NCBI GenBank assembly: GCA_963747775.1
Contig: CAVVGT010000007.1
Location: forward strand, 310,001 to 374,000
DNA: 64,000 bases
Direction of reading: 5' to 3'
Source: JAGVSZ01 sp963747775
GTDB taxonomy: Bacteria > Pseudomonadota > Gammaproteobacteria > Burkholderiales > SG8-39
In this document: piece after piece, positions 17,628-26,881 of the stretch
Position numbering within the stretch: the stretch's first letter is position 1
Layout: every line of letters starts with the position of its first letter
Translations under genes and position numbers: made by a program
The notes under the pieces: generated by a model
Seen by the model: the letters and a program-made list of their open reading frames with translations, nothing else
The model's database searches: none
Told to the model about the DNA's origin: nothing

Positions 17628-19508
17628 CTAGACCGGCATTTCGATCGTCACGCGCGTCCCCTCTCCGAGGCCGCTCGACACGTCGAGCCGTGCGCCGATC
17701 AGCTCGGCCTGCTCGCGCATGCCGCGCAGCCCGTAGTGGCCCGGCTGCAGCGCATCGACGTCGAAGCCCCTGCCGTCGTCCGCGATCGCGACGACGAGAA
17801 CGTCGGCCGTCGCGCCGCCGTCGAGGTTCCGCCGCTCGACGCGCGCCGCGGCCTCGACGCGGGTCGCGCCGGCGTGACGATCGACGTTGTGCAGCGCTTC
17901 CTCGACGATGCGGTAAAGCGTCTCGGCGCGCGAGTCGGCCAGCGCATCGGCGCCCGCGTCGCGCTCGAGCACGACCGCGACGCCCTTGCGTTCCTCGAAC
18001 CGCTTGAGCAGCTGCGCGAGGGAGGCGCCGAGTCCGATGTCGCGGACCGCGTTGTACCGGAGGGCGGCGATCGCCGCGCGCGCCTCGCGCAGCCCGTCCT
18101 GGGCCGCGGTCTCGGCGTTCATGAGTTCCGCCCGGAGCGTGCCGGGGTTCGTGTCGGCGAGCTTGCGCAGCAGCCGGATCTCGGTGAGCAGCCCCATCAG
18201 CGAGTGTGCGAGCGTGTCGTGCAGGTCGCGCGCCATCCGCAGCCGCTCGCGCACCACGGCCGCGTACTTGTTCTCCTCGCTCATCCGCTCGACCTCGCGC
18301 GTCCGGGCGGCAACGCGCGCGTCCAGCTCTGCGTTCAGGGCGCGCAGCGACGCACGCTCGCGCTGCAGCCCGTCGACCAGCATGCGCAGCGAGTCGCCGA
18401 TCCGCGCCGCCTCGTCGGCGCCCGGCGGCACGACGAGGGCCGTGGCCTGGCCGAGGCGGATCTCGTCGGCGGAGCGCGCGATGGCCGCGAGTCCGCGCAT
18501 GCGACGGGCGGTGGACGCGATTCCGATGGCGGCGCCGATCAGCCCGAGCAGCAGCAGTCCGGCGAAGATCTGGTGCTCGAGCGCCCGGGCCGCGGCAAAC
18601 GCCGTCTCGGTCGGCTCGCGCACCCACACGGTCCAGCCGAGCCCGGGGAACGTGCCGGCGCCGTCGCTCACGGCATAGCCCGACACGTATTCCGCGCCGT
18701 CCGCCCAGCGGTGGACGAGGCGGCCGACCGCACCGGGCGCCCGGTCGCCGGGCAGGTCGACGAGCTTCCCGGCGAGCGAGCTCGGGCCGATGACGACGCG
18801 CCCCTCGCGATCGACCACCAGCGACTCGACCGCACGGCCCGACTTCAGCCCTTCGGTCAGGCTCTCCTCGAGCGCGGTGACCCAGCGCCACGACAGGTGG
18901 GCGCCGATGACGCCGATCAGGCGGTTGGCGCCGTCGCGCACCGGCGCCGTGAGCTCGATGAAGCCGTCCGCGTCGCCGTTTGCGGCCTGCGGGAGGGCGT
19001 CCTCCGCGGGCTCAGCGGCGCGCACGTCGCCGATCCACGCCTCCTTCGCGCCTTCGGTGAAGAAGCGGCGTCGCTCGACCCGCGTGCCCTCGGCGCGGCC
19101 GCCGGTGGCCGCGATCACCTTGCCGCCGGCGTCGGCGTAGGCCACCCAGTCCAGCTCGGGCAGCGAAGCCTGCCAGCGTTCGAGCAGCGTGCGCTGCCGC
19201 GCCGGACCTTCCTCCGCGACGCGCGTGGCGAATACGTCGCCCATTGCGCGCAGCCACTGCAGCCGGTCGTACAGGCTGCTGTCGAGCGCATTGGAAACCT
19301 GGAGCGCGTATTGCTGGTAGAGCGCGCCGGTCTGGTCCTCGAGCCGCTTGCGCGCGAGGTTGCCGACCCACAGGCTGGCGAGATAGGCGCCCGCGAAGAA
19401 CAGCACCGCGAGCGTCCAGCCGATGGCGGCCGCGAGGGAGCGACGCGGGCTGAGGCGTTGGAGCAGGCGGTTCACGATCGGGCCCTCGCGCGGCGTGACC
19501 AGGGTCAT
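17628..19508 (-). CDS. sensor histidine kinase, NarL-system type (HisKA_3)
   Basis: From ATG 19508 the protein has 626 residues. It has a TM helix (AAIGWTLAVLFFAGAYLASL), then a large periplasmic dCache-like sensor with ELDWVAYADAGGKVIAATGG and DGFIELTAPVRD, then a second TM helix (FAGLLLLGLIGAAIGIAS) and a HAMP/linker coiled coil. The kinase region has RERLRMARDLHDTLAHSLMG (phospho-His) and LYRIVEEALHNVDRHAGATR plus DDGRGFD of the ATPase domain. It is divergent from its response regulator, an uncommon arrangement for this family, which usually forms an operon. Confidence 0.9.
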   Translation of the reverse strand: MTLVTPREGPIVNRLLQRLSPRRSLAAAIGWTLAVLFFAGAYLASLWVGNLARKRLEDQTGALYQQYALQVSNALDSSLYDRLQWLRAMGDVFATRVAEEGPARQRTLLERWQASLPELDWVAYADAGGKVIAATGGRAEGTRVERRRFFTEGAKEAWIGDVRAAEPAEDALPQAANGDADGFIELTAPVRDGANRLIGVIGAHLSWRWVTALEESLTEGLKSGRAVESLVVDREGRVVIGPSSLAGKLVDLPGDRAPGAVGRLVHRWADGAEYVSGYAVSDGAGTFPGLGWTVWVREPTETAFAAARALEHQIFAGLLLLGLIGAAIGIASTARRMRGLAAIARSADEIRLGQATALVVPPGADEAARIGDSLRMLVDGLQRERASLRALNAELDARVAARTREVERMSEENKYAAVVRERLRMARDLHDTLAHSLMGLLTEIRLLRKLADTNPGTLRAELMNAETAAQDGLREARAAIAALRYNAVRDIGLGASLAQLLKRFEERKGVAVVLERDAGADALADSRAETLYRIVEEALHNVDRHAGATRVEAAARVERRNLDGGATADVLVVAIADDGRGFDVDALQPGHYGLRGMREQAELIGARLDVSSGLGEGTRVTIEMPV

Positions 19509-19592
19509 GCGACGGACGTGACGCGCGGCTCTCGCCGCGGCGTGCCTTCTCTTTCTATCATGATGCCCGCGTTCGCCTACACTCGCCCGACG

Positions 19593-20303
19593 ATGACCCT
19601 CTCGATTGCGCACCCCGGCCCCCCCCGCCGCATCCGGCTCCTCGTGGTCGACGACCAGCCGTTGATCCGGCGCGGGCTGGCGGTGATGCTCGCGACCGAG
19701 TCGGACATCGACGTGGTCGGCCAGGCCGCCGACGGAGAGGAGGCCATCCAAGCGGCGCGCCGCGATCGTCCCGACGTGGTCCTGATGGACCTGCAGATGC
19801 CGCGCGTCGGGGGCGTCGCGGCCACGCGGACGATCTCAGGCGAGCTGCCCGGCACGCAGGTGGTCGTGCTCACGACCTTCGACACCGACGAGCTGGTGTT
19901 CGACGCGATCCGCGCCGGCGCCCAGGCCTACCTCCTGAAGGACGCTCCCGAATCGGAGATCCTCGACACGATTCGCGCGGTGCATCGGGGGGAGTCGCGC
20001 CTGTCCCCCAACATCGCGCGGAAGGTCATGGAGCAGTTCCGCCTGCTGCCGGCCCGCGGCGGCGACGCCGTGCCGGCCGATGCCCCCCCGACGAAGGACG
20101 ACGAGCCGGCGAGTCTGGACGCCCTGACGGGGCGCGAAGCGCGCATCCTGGCGCTGATCGCCGAAGGCAAGAGCAACAAGGAGATCGCCCGGACCGTCTT
20201 CCTCGCCGAAGGCACGGTGAAGAACTACGTCAGCCGCATCATGGAGAAGCTGCACGCCCGCACGCGCACGGAGCTCGCGGTCAAGGCGCTCCGGGTGAAG
20301 TAG
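19593..20303 (+). CDS. LuxR/NarL-family response regulator
   Basis: This 236-residue protein has a receiver domain (RIRLLVVDDQPLIRRGLAVM; phospho-acceptor D in DVVLMDLQMPRVGG; lysine in YLLKDAP) and a C-terminal LuxR HTH (LTGREARILALIAEGKSNKE, AEGTVKNYVSRIMEKLHA). Start 19593 was chosen because residues before it have no receiver similarity; in-frame ATGs at 19560 and 19563 also exist. It is the partner of the divergent sensor kinase across 84 bp, so the two promoters must share that gap. Confidence 0.92.
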   Translation: MTLSIAHPGPPRRIRLLVVDDQPLIRRGLAVMLATESDIDVVGQAADGEEAIQAARRDRPDVVLMDLQMPRVGGVAATRTISGELPGTQVVVLTTFDTDELVFDAIRAGAQAYLLKDAPESEILDTIRAVHRGESRLSPNIARKVMEQFRLLPARGGDAVPADAPPTKDDEPASLDALTGREARILALIAEGKSNKEIARTVFLAEGTVKNYVSRIMEKLHARTRTELAVKALRVK

Positions 20304-20434
20304 CGCCCGCTCCCCCGTCCAGTGCTCCGGCCGGGGCACGAGAAAGTGACGATCGGCACTCCCCCGCCGGCGGGTCGGGACCTACTCTCGACGGTCGAGG
20401 GAGCGCGGGGCGCTCCCGTACAGGAGCCCGACCC

Positions 20435-20689
20435 ATGATCCGCCCGCTGCTCGCACTTGCCCTCTTCCCGTCCCTCGCCGCCTACGCCCAATCGGGCGGC
20501 GCGGAACAGCCGATCGAGACCGCCAGCCCGGTTGCGATCTGGGTCTTTGCGATCCTGTTCTTTGGCGCGATCGCCGCCTACGTGTTCATGACCTTGCGCA
20601 GCAGCAAGAAGGCCAAGCACGCGAAGCACGCCGAAACCAAGCACGCCGAAACCAAGCAGGCCGAATCCAAGCGCGCCGAGCGCGCGTGA
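20435..20689 (+). CDS. small membrane protein with repetitive charged tail
   Basis: This 84-residue protein has an N-terminal signal sequence (LLALALFPSLAAYAQ), one TM helix (VAIWVFAILFFGAIAAYVFM) and a cytosolic tail built from a repeated KHAETK/KQAESK motif. The ribosome site lies in CAGGAGCCC. Family unknown. The shape recalls small single-span accessory proteins found near electron-transfer or sensor systems. Confidence 0.65.
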   Translation: MIRPLLALALFPSLAAYAQSGGAEQPIETASPVAIWVFAILFFGAIAAYVFMTLRSSKKAKHAKHAETKHAETKQAESKRAERA

Positions 20690-20732
20690 GGTCCGGGGGC
20701 CACGGGCTCGCGCCGTGGCGCCGGCCGCCGCG

Positions 20733-21092
20733 TCAATACCAGGGGCCGAGAAGATATTCGGCGCTGCGCAAAAGGAACGCCGTGCCGGCGAACGTCGCCG
20801 CCGGCTGCAGCCACCAGGGCGCCTGGGCTTGACGGGGCGCGGCTCGATCCGCTGACTGACCGCCCGCGCTCGTCGGACGTGGCGCCTGCACGGCCGCCGT
20901 TCCGCCCGCCCGCGCGGCGCACAGCGCGTTCTCGAGCTGCATCACGCGCTGCACGAGCAGGTACGCCGCGTCCGGCTGGTGCTCGAGCATGCTCCGGATC
21001 GCCGCGTCGACGCGGCGATCCTTCTCGATGTCGCGCACCTGCGAGAGCTCGGCGAGGAAGAGATTGAGCTGAACCAGATCCACCGCGTTCAT
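20733..21092 (-). CDS. DUF2076-like protein
   Basis: The N-terminal ~60 residues (LFLAELSQVRDIEKDRRVDA, then MLEHQPDAAYLLVQRVMQLE) match the start of DUF2076, where an RDxEA...QPDAxYxLVQ pattern is conserved. A Pro/Ala/Gln linker follows, then a WWLQPAATFAGTAFLL hydrophobic end, which in the family is often a Gly-rich membrane-associated tail. At 119 residues it is shorter than many members. Function unknown. Confidence 0.65.
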   Translation of the reverse strand: MNAVDLVQLNLFLAELSQVRDIEKDRRVDAAIRSMLEHQPDAAYLLVQRVMQLENALCAARAGGTAAVQAPRPTSAGGQSADRAAPRQAQAPWWLQPAATFAGTAFLLRSAEYLLGPWY

Positions 21093-21190
21093 CGATGGTC
21101 CCTCCGAACACTTGTGCGCCCGGACGGCCGCCCGGAGCGCTTTGAAGGTGCGTGCGGAAACCGCCTGGCGGCGGCTCCCGCACGCTCTGC

Positions 21191-21385
21191 TCAGTCGGTG
21201 TACTGCGGGAATCCCTGCGACTCGAGCCGGTGCTTCTCCGCCTCATTCTGCATCGCGATGCTTGCGCCCGAATACATCGAGGCCGACGTCGGGCCTGAGG
21301 GCTCGGCCGCAGCGGCCGGGACCGCGAATGCGGCGGTCGTGCCGGCCGCGAGCGCGAGGACCCAGATGAGCTTGGCAGTTTTCAT
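21191..21385 (-). CDS. small exported protein
   Basis: This 64-residue protein has a signal peptide (MKTAKLIWVLALAAGTTAAF, cleaved near AAAAE) and a short mature part ending AEKHRLESQGFPQYTD. A GGAGAG ribosome site precedes ATG 21385. It is similar in style to the small DUF4148-like secreted proteins of Burkholderiales, but I do not assign a family. Confidence 0.6.
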   Translation of the reverse strand: MKTAKLIWVLALAAGTTAAFAVPAAAAEPSGPTSASMYSGASIAMQNEAEKHRLESQGFPQYTD

Positions 21386-21637
21386 GATCGCTCTCCTATC
21401 CAGAGAATCACTCCACACGGAGCGCCGTCACGTTAGCCGCGCGGCCGCCCGCGCGGCAGTGCCGAAGGTCATCGATTCGTGTCGGGATGTTGCGGGGATG
21501 TTGCGGGCATGTCGCGCGCATCCGTCGTATTCGGAAAAATCGCGGAACCTGCGCGCGCCGCGCGACTCCAAGGCCGGAGCAGACGCACGCGCGGTGATGC
21601 AGGAGACGCGCGCCGCGCAGTGTGTCGCTTTGCGCGT

Positions 21638-22030
21638 CTACTCGCCGCGGCGACCGTGCGCGCCGAGGAGCAGATAAGCGGTGAGCGTGCACACGACCAC
21701 GGTGACGGCGATGCACGCGCTCACCGCCGATGCCGCCGCCGGAATGACGAAGAGCGACGACTCCGCGGCGAGGGCTTCCGCCGGCGCCGTCCCCGCGAAC
21801 GAGATCGCGGCGATCATGACCCAGCGCCGGACGTAGGGCAGGAGCATCCAGCGCATGGCGCGGTTGTACGAGAGCGCGTGTTCGCGCATCCACGCCGGGC
21901 CGCACGCGGCGTCCTTGAACAGCGCGAACGGGTTGAGGTACAGGATGAGCTGCCGCCAGAGCGGCAGCCGCGCCCTGGCGGCGGGTGCGAGGAGTTGCTC
22001 GACCTCCTGTTCGGTCTCGTCCGGCCTCAT
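21638..22030 (-). CDS. membrane protein, unrecognised
   Basis: This 130-residue protein has a cytosolic N-terminus rich in Glu and Arg followed by LWRQLILYLNPFALFKDAAC and two hydrophobic stretches (VMIAAISFAGTAPAEALA and VSACIAVTVVVCTLTAYLLL). No family is recognised. Coding quality is good. The ~250 bp downstream to the next gene holds nothing I can name. Confidence 0.55.
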   Translation of the reverse strand: MRPDETEQEVEQLLAPAARARLPLWRQLILYLNPFALFKDAACGPAWMREHALSYNRAMRWMLLPYVRRWVMIAAISFAGTAPAEALAAESSLFVIPAAASAVSACIAVTVVVCTLTAYLLLGAHGRRGE

Positions 22031-22153
22031 GGGAATTCTCGCGTCCGCTGTCGATCCTGTCGCCGCTCGCCTGAATTGTGCAACCGGCGTGCCCCGGGCG
22101 GCGACGAGATTGCGCCGACGCGTGAATTTCGTGGCGCTTGCGGAGCCGCCGGC

Positions 22154-22741
22154 TCAGCCTGCCGGCCGGGTCCAGCTCTCCGACCACGCCAGGCAACAGC
22201 TCGACGCCGGCTTGCCGAAGCGGTCCTGCAGGAACACCTTTGCGGTGGCGGCCTCGCCGTTCACCGCGAGCTGCGCAGCGCGCGCGGGGAGGAACGTGCT
22301 GTAGACGCCGAGCGGACGGTTCATTGCACCCGGCGGCATCGTGAGCACGAACGGCACCATCAGGTCCCAGAAGCTCATGATGATCTCGCCGTCCTCGGAC
22401 ACGATCCGCTCTTCGACCGTGCTGAGCGAGTTGCCGGTGCGCTGGAACTCGGCGTCGAGGACGGGCAGCGATTCGTCGGCGAACGCCTTGTAGAGCAGGA
22501 CCTCGATCGTGCGCTGCAGGAAGCGCGCGACGCCGACGTTGTCGGCGAAGACGAGCGGCCCTTTCCCGGTCAGCGAGCTCTCGATGAAGAGGGCGTGGCC
22601 CTGCCCGGCGGGCGACCACAGCACGCGCCAGTGGCTGACGCGGTCCGCGATGGTCTTGCCGCCGTCGTTGGAGAGGCGGATGAACGAGTTCTCGCCGGTC
22701 ATCACGACCTCGTGGGGATCGACCATCTGCGGTTCGGCCAT
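22154..22741 (-). CDS. conserved hypothetical protein
   Basis: From ATG 22741 (GAGCGCGAC upstream) the protein has 195 residues. It contains NSFIRLSNDGGKTIADRVSH, HALFIESSLTGKGPLVFADN, ARFLQRTIEVLLYKAF and SFWDLMVPFVLTMPPGAMN. No motif identifies a function. An in-frame ATG at 22771 would add ten residues. It lies next to a catabolic cluster and may belong to it. Confidence 0.6.
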   Translation of the reverse strand: MAEPQMVDPHEVVMTGENSFIRLSNDGGKTIADRVSHWRVLWSPAGQGHALFIESSLTGKGPLVFADNVGVARFLQRTIEVLLYKAFADESLPVLDAEFQRTGNSLSTVEERIVSEDGEIIMSFWDLMVPFVLTMPPGAMNRPLGVYSTFLPARAAQLAVNGEAATAKVFLQDRFGKPASSCCLAWSESWTRPAG

Positions 22742-22841
22742 GTCGCGCTCCTCGCTCGGGAAAAAAAGCATACCACCCGGCGCGCACCCGATGCCCGGGC
22801 CGCGCCCGATTCAGGCCCCGCACAGGCGGACGGCGCAAGTG

Positions 22842-23618
22842 TCAGCCGGCGCCGCACACTTCGTCGAGGAAGGCGATGATCTCGTTCGCCACGGCGTGCG
22901 GCTGTTCGATGAACAGCATGTGCGGCGCGCCGGCGATCACCGCGAACCGCGCGCCCGGAATGGCGTCCGCGATCGCAGCGACGATCGGCGGCGGCGAGGA
23001 GAGGTCGACCTCGCCGGCGATGCAGAGCGTCGGTACGCGGAGCGACCCGAGAAACGGCGCGGTATCGATCCGGGCCATGGCGCGCCACGCCTGCGCCCAG
23101 CCCTGCACGTCGTCGGACAGGAGCCGGGCGCGCGCGGCGTCCGCGCCCCCGCGATCGCGGAAGGCCGGCGTGAACCACCGGGCGAGGGTCGCATCCAGGA
23201 CGGCCGCCATGCCGCCGCGCTCGGCCGTCGCGGCCCGTTCGGCGAAGATCCCCCGATTCTGATCGGGGAGCGTGCTCGGACAGGCGCAGGGAACGAGCGC
23301 GCTGACGTCCTGCGGGTGGCGCAACGCCAGGGTCTGCGCGACCATGCCCCCGAACGAGAACCCCACCACCGCGCACGGCGCGAAGCCCTGCCGCACGATC
23401 AAGGCGTGCACGTCGTCGGCGTAATCCTCGAGCCGCGTCGCCGGCGGCAGGACCGGCGATCGGCCATGGCCGCGCGAGTCGACGCACAGGACCGTGTAGC
23501 GCCGGCTCAATTCCGCCGCGACGGGCTGCAGGAACGTGAGATCCAGCCCTACCGGGTGCAGCAGGACGACATGCGGTCCGGCGCCGTCGATCGTGTGGGG
23601 CAGAACGGCGGTGGGCAT
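22842..23618 (-). CDS. alpha/beta hydrolase, enol-lactonase-like
   Basis: This 258-residue protein has HVVLLHPVGLDLTFLQPVAA (oxyanion region), VDSRGHGRSP, the nucleophile elbow VVGFSFGGMVAQTLALRHP (Ser), TLCIAGEVDLSSPPP (Asp region) and AGAPHMLFIEQPHAVA (His). The closest general type is 3-oxoadipate enol-lactonase and similar ring-cleavage hydrolases. It precedes, and is probably co-transcribed with, the oxidoreductase genes upstream. Confidence 0.82.
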   Translation of the reverse strand: MPTAVLPHTIDGAGPHVVLLHPVGLDLTFLQPVAAELSRRYTVLCVDSRGHGRSPVLPPATRLEDYADDVHALIVRQGFAPCAVVGFSFGGMVAQTLALRHPQDVSALVPCACPSTLPDQNRGIFAERAATAERGGMAAVLDATLARWFTPAFRDRGGADAARARLLSDDVQGWAQAWRAMARIDTAPFLGSLRVPTLCIAGEVDLSSPPPIVAAIADAIPGARFAVIAGAPHMLFIEQPHAVANEIIAFLDEVCGAG

Positions 23619-23641
23619 CGGCGCTCCCCCCGGCGGCGCGG

Positions 23642-24625
23642 TCAAGGCAGCAGGATCGAGCTGCCGAGCGTGCGCCGCGCCTCGAGATCGCGGTGCGCGC
23701 GCGCCGCCTCGGCGAGCGGATAGCGCTGGTGCACCTCGACGCGGACCGCGCCGCTCCGGACGACGGCGAACAGATCGCCGGCCCGCTCGAGCAGCTCGTC
23801 GCGATCGCGGGTGTAGTCCGCGAGACCGGCGCTCGTGACGTAGAGCGAGCCCATCCGGTTGAGCCGGAACAGGTCGAACGGCGGGATGACGCCGGAAGCG
23901 GAGCCATACGAGACCGCGAGGCCGCGGCGGCGCAGGCACTTGAGCGAGCTCTCGAACGTGCTCGCGCCCACGCCGTCGTAGACCACCGGCAGGCCGGCGC
24001 CTCCGGTCAGCTCGCGCACTCGCGCAACCACGTCCTCCTGCATATAGAGGATCGGATGGTCGCAGCCGTTCTGCCGCGCGAGCTCGGCCTTTTCCGCCGT
24101 GCTCACCGTGCCGATGACCCGCACGCCGAGATGGCGCGCCCACTGGCACAGGATCAGCCCGACGCCCCCGGCCGCCGCATGGATCAGGATCGTCTCGCCG
24201 GCGCGGATCGGGTAGGCGCCGCGGAGGAGATACTGCGCGGTCAGCCCTTTCAGGATCACCGCGGCGGCGGTCTCGTCGTCGATGAAGTCCGGCAGCTTCA
24301 CCAAACGCCACGCCGGCATGATCGTGGCTTGCGCATAGGCCCGCGGCTTCTCCGCGGCATAGGCGACGCGGTCGCCCGCCTTCACTTCGGCAACCCCGTC
24401 GCCGACCGCGTCGACCACGCCGGCGGCCTCCATGCCGATCACGTGCGGCAGCTGCGGGAGCGGATAGCGCCCGGTGCGGTGATGGATGTCGGTGAAGTTG
24501 AGGCCGATCGCGGTGTGCCGGACGCGCGCCTCGCCGAGGCCCGGCGCGCCGACCTCGACCGCTTCGTAGCGGAGCTCCTCGGGCCCGCCGTTCTTGTGGA
24601 CGCGGACGGCATTGACGCTCGTCAT
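23642..24625 (-). CDS. quinone oxidoreductase (zinc-independent MDR family)
   Basis: This 327-residue protein has the N-terminal GroES-like fold with VRHTAIGLNFTDIHHRTGRY, HVIGMEAAGVVDAVGDGVAE and the NADPH-binding site ILIHAAAGGVGLILCQWA. It lacks the catalytic and structural zinc cysteines of alcohol dehydrogenases, as expected for Qor-type enzymes that reduce quinones or enones with NADPH. Its ATG overlaps the stop of the upstream dehydrogenase gene by 4 bases. Confidence 0.9.
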   Translation of the reverse strand: MTSVNAVRVHKNGGPEELRYEAVEVGAPGLGEARVRHTAIGLNFTDIHHRTGRYPLPQLPHVIGMEAAGVVDAVGDGVAEVKAGDRVAYAAEKPRAYAQATIMPAWRLVKLPDFIDDETAAAVILKGLTAQYLLRGAYPIRAGETILIHAAAGGVGLILCQWARHLGVRVIGTVSTAEKAELARQNGCDHPILYMQEDVVARVRELTGGAGLPVVYDGVGASTFESSLKCLRRRGLAVSYGSASGVIPPFDLFRLNRMGSLYVTSAGLADYTRDRDELLERAGDLFAVVRSGAVRVEVHQRYPLAEAARAHRDLEARRTLGSSILLP

Positions 24626-25527
24626 CCGGCGCTCCCGCCGCCGACGGTGACGCCGGTCCAGCCCTCGATCACCTTGATCAGGGTCGTGTAGTCGTCCTGC
24701 CCGCGGCCCTCGGTCATCGCCTGGAACCAGAGCTGCACGACCGCCGCCCCCACCCACATCGGCACGCCGAGCGCCCGCGCCTCCGCGAAGCAGAGCTCGA
24801 CGTCCTTGTACATGGTGGCCACCTTGCCGCCGTAGTCGAACGTCCGCGGCAGGATCGACTGCGGAAACTTGTCCTCGGTCGCGCTGTTGCGACCGGTGCT
24901 CGCGTTCACCACGTCGATCAACGTGCGCGCGTCGACGCCCGCCTTCACCGCCATCACCGCGGCCTCCATGGCGACCGCCATGCCCGCGGCCGAGATCATG
25001 TTGTTCGCGAGCTTGGTGATCTGCGCGAGTCCCGGATCCGCGCCGACATAGAACACCTTGCCGGCGATGGCGTCGAAGAGCGGCCGTACGCGGTCAAACG
25101 CCGCGCGGTCGCCCGCCACCATGGTGGCGAGCTTGCCGGCGCGCGCGCCGCGCGGCCCGCCGCTGACCGGCGCATCCAGCACGGCGACGCCCCGCGCGCC
25201 GAGCCCGGCCGCGATCGCCTTGATCGTGGCGGTGCCGATGGTGGACGTCTCGACGTAGATGCGGAGTCCCTCGACCCCCGCGATGCCGTCGGGCCCGAGT
25301 GCGACGCTCTTCGAGACCTCCGGCGAAGGCAGGCAGGCGAAGACGGTTTCGGCACCTACGGCCGCTGCGCGCACCGAGCCTGCCGCGATCGCCCCGCGCG
25401 CGACAAGCGGCTGCATCGCCGCGGCGCTGACGTCGAACACCGCGACCTCGCGGCCCGACGCGACCAGGCGCTCGACCATCGGCGCACCCATCTGCCCGAC
25501 CCCGATGAAACCGATCCGGCCGCTCAT
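24622..25527 (-). CDS. NAD-binding 3-hydroxyisobutyrate dehydrogenase-like enzyme
   Basis: This 301-residue protein has the Rossmann start RIGFIGVGQMGAPMVERLVA, the substrate-binding signature VLDAPVSGGPRGARAGKLAT and the catalytic lysine in QITKLANNMISAAGMAVAME. The family oxidises beta-hydroxy acids such as 3-hydroxyisobutyrate or tartronate semialdehyde. It heads a unit with the quinone oxidoreductase and hydrolase. A terminator-like hairpin separates it from the transporter operon upstream. Confidence 0.87.
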   Translation of the reverse strand: MSGRIGFIGVGQMGAPMVERLVASGREVAVFDVSAAAMQPLVARGAIAAGSVRAAAVGAETVFACLPSPEVSKSVALGPDGIAGVEGLRIYVETSTIGTATIKAIAAGLGARGVAVLDAPVSGGPRGARAGKLATMVAGDRAAFDRVRPLFDAIAGKVFYVGADPGLAQITKLANNMISAAGMAVAMEAAVMAVKAGVDARTLIDVVNASTGRNSATEDKFPQSILPRTFDYGGKVATMYKDVELCFAEARALGVPMWVGAAVVQLWFQAMTEGRGQDDYTTLIKVIEGWTGVTVGGGSAG

Positions 25528-25561
25528 GTTCGACTCCACCCGCCGATGCTACGAAAAGGCC

Positions 25562-25594
25562 GGCCCGCATGCGCGCGCCGCGCGCATGCGGGCC
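25562..25594 (-). terminator. strong hairpin, probable terminator of ABC transporter operon 1
   Basis: Arms of 14 bp (GGCCCGCATGCGCG at 25562-25575 and its complement at 25581-25594) pair perfectly around a 5-base loop. On the minus strand the stem is followed by GGCCTTTTCG, a short T-run. It lies just after the stop of the substrate-binding protein gene. Confidence 0.65.
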
Positions 25595-25609
25595 CCGATT
25601 CCGACGCGC

Positions 25610-26866
25610 CTACTGCTTCGCCCAATACGGCTTCGCGAGCGCGCGATCGACCGGCGAGACGGTGACCGGCACGCCCTTCTGCCACTGCACGATGACGAGC
25701 GGCGCGTTCATCCGCCGACCCTTCTCGTCGAACTGCACCCCGCCGGGAAACGCATCGGCGGCGGGGCCGGTCGTCAGCTTCAGCTTGCGGATCGCCTCGG
25801 CCACCTTGACCTTGTCCGTCGACTTGGCGCCCTCGAGTCCTTCCTTGAGGATCCACATGTCGCCGTAGCCGGTGATGGCGTCCTGGGTGATCCACGGCTC
25901 GCCGGTGCGCTTCTTGAACGTCTCGTTGATCGACTCGTGGCCCTTCATGTTCCAGTCGGCGACGACGAACATCAGGCCTTCGAGCAGCTCCGGCGGCACA
26001 TTCTTGAGCACCTCGGGCGCACCCATGTGCGCGCCGTTCGCGATCACCGGCACCACGCCCTTGCCGAGCCGGAACTCGTTCATCTTCTCCAGCCCGAGCT
26101 TGAGGTCGGAGATCGTCGTCGAGACGAAGAACAGGATCTCGGGGCGCGTCGAGCGTACCTTCTGGATGAGCGGCGTCGCATCCGACAGCGGCGGGGTGTA
26201 GGTCTCGTCCATCACGACCTTCATGCCCGCTTTCGCGAGGCCCCCTTCGCGCAGCGGCTTCAGGAAGAACACGGGCGAGGCGGTGTTGTCGCCGATGATC
26301 CCCGCCGTCGCCGGCGCCTTGCCGGTGGCGGTCTTGGCGAGCTCGACGATCGCGGGTATCGCGCTGATCGACTGCACGCTCGCGACCGGCGAGGTCTGGA
26401 AGACGTACTTGAATCCGCGGTCCGTGATGTTGTCGGCGTACGAGAGCGTGAGCCACGGGATCTGTGCGCGCTCGGTCACCTCGGTCACCGCGAGCGTGAA
26501 CGTGCTCAGCCACGCGCCGGTGCCGCCGACGAGGTCCGGCTCCTGCGCGATGAGCCGCTGCGCGGCGTTCTTCGCCTTCTCCGCCGAGTCGCCGGCGTCG
26601 GCGACGATGAGCTTGAGCTTCGCGCCGCCGAGCGACTTGATGCCGCCTTTCTGGTTGATCTCGTCGACCGCCATCTCGGCGCCCATCTGGATGAGCTGGC
26701 CCTGCCGCGCCCACGGCCCGGAGATCGGGGCGATCAGGGCCACCTTGACCTCCTTCTGCTGCGCCCACACCGCCGTGGAAAGTGCCGCCGCCACGGTCGT
26801 CGCCACGACCCCTGCGGCAAGTACGCCCCAACGCCTTACGCTAGAAACCTGCTCCTTCGGCCCCAT
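25610..26866 (-). CDS. branched-chain-type ABC transporter, periplasmic substrate-binding protein 1
   Basis: This 418-residue LivK-like protein has a signal peptide (VLAAGVVATTVAAALSTAVWA-QQ) and the type-1 periplasmic fold with VKVALIAPISGPWARQGQ, GAEMAVDEINQKGG and ILFFVSTTISDLKLGLEKMN. These proteins bind amino acids, aromatic or other carboxylates. The catabolic neighbours favour an organic acid over leucine. It is the last gene of the operon livH-livMG-livF-livK and its frame is intact. Confidence 0.9.
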   Translation of the reverse strand: MGPKEQVSSVRRWGVLAAGVVATTVAAALSTAVWAQQKEVKVALIAPISGPWARQGQLIQMGAEMAVDEINQKGGIKSLGGAKLKLIVADAGDSAEKAKNAAQRLIAQEPDLVGGTGAWLSTFTLAVTEVTERAQIPWLTLSYADNITDRGFKYVFQTSPVASVQSISAIPAIVELAKTATGKAPATAGIIGDNTASPVFFLKPLREGGLAKAGMKVVMDETYTPPLSDATPLIQKVRSTRPEILFFVSTTISDLKLGLEKMNEFRLGKGVVPVIANGAHMGAPEVLKNVPPELLEGLMFVVADWNMKGHESINETFKKRTGEPWITQDAITGYGDMWILKEGLEGAKSTDKVKVAEAIRKLKLTTGPAADAFPGGVQFDEKGRRMNAPLVIVQWQKGVPVTVSPVDRALAKPYWAKQ

Positions 26867-26881
26867 GACTTCCTCCTTTGG

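Noticed and set aside
17589..20303. 904-codon plus-strand frame covering the kinase and the response regulator
   Set aside because: Only its 3' part (the response regulator) is real. The first ~670 codons are antisense to the sensor kinase.
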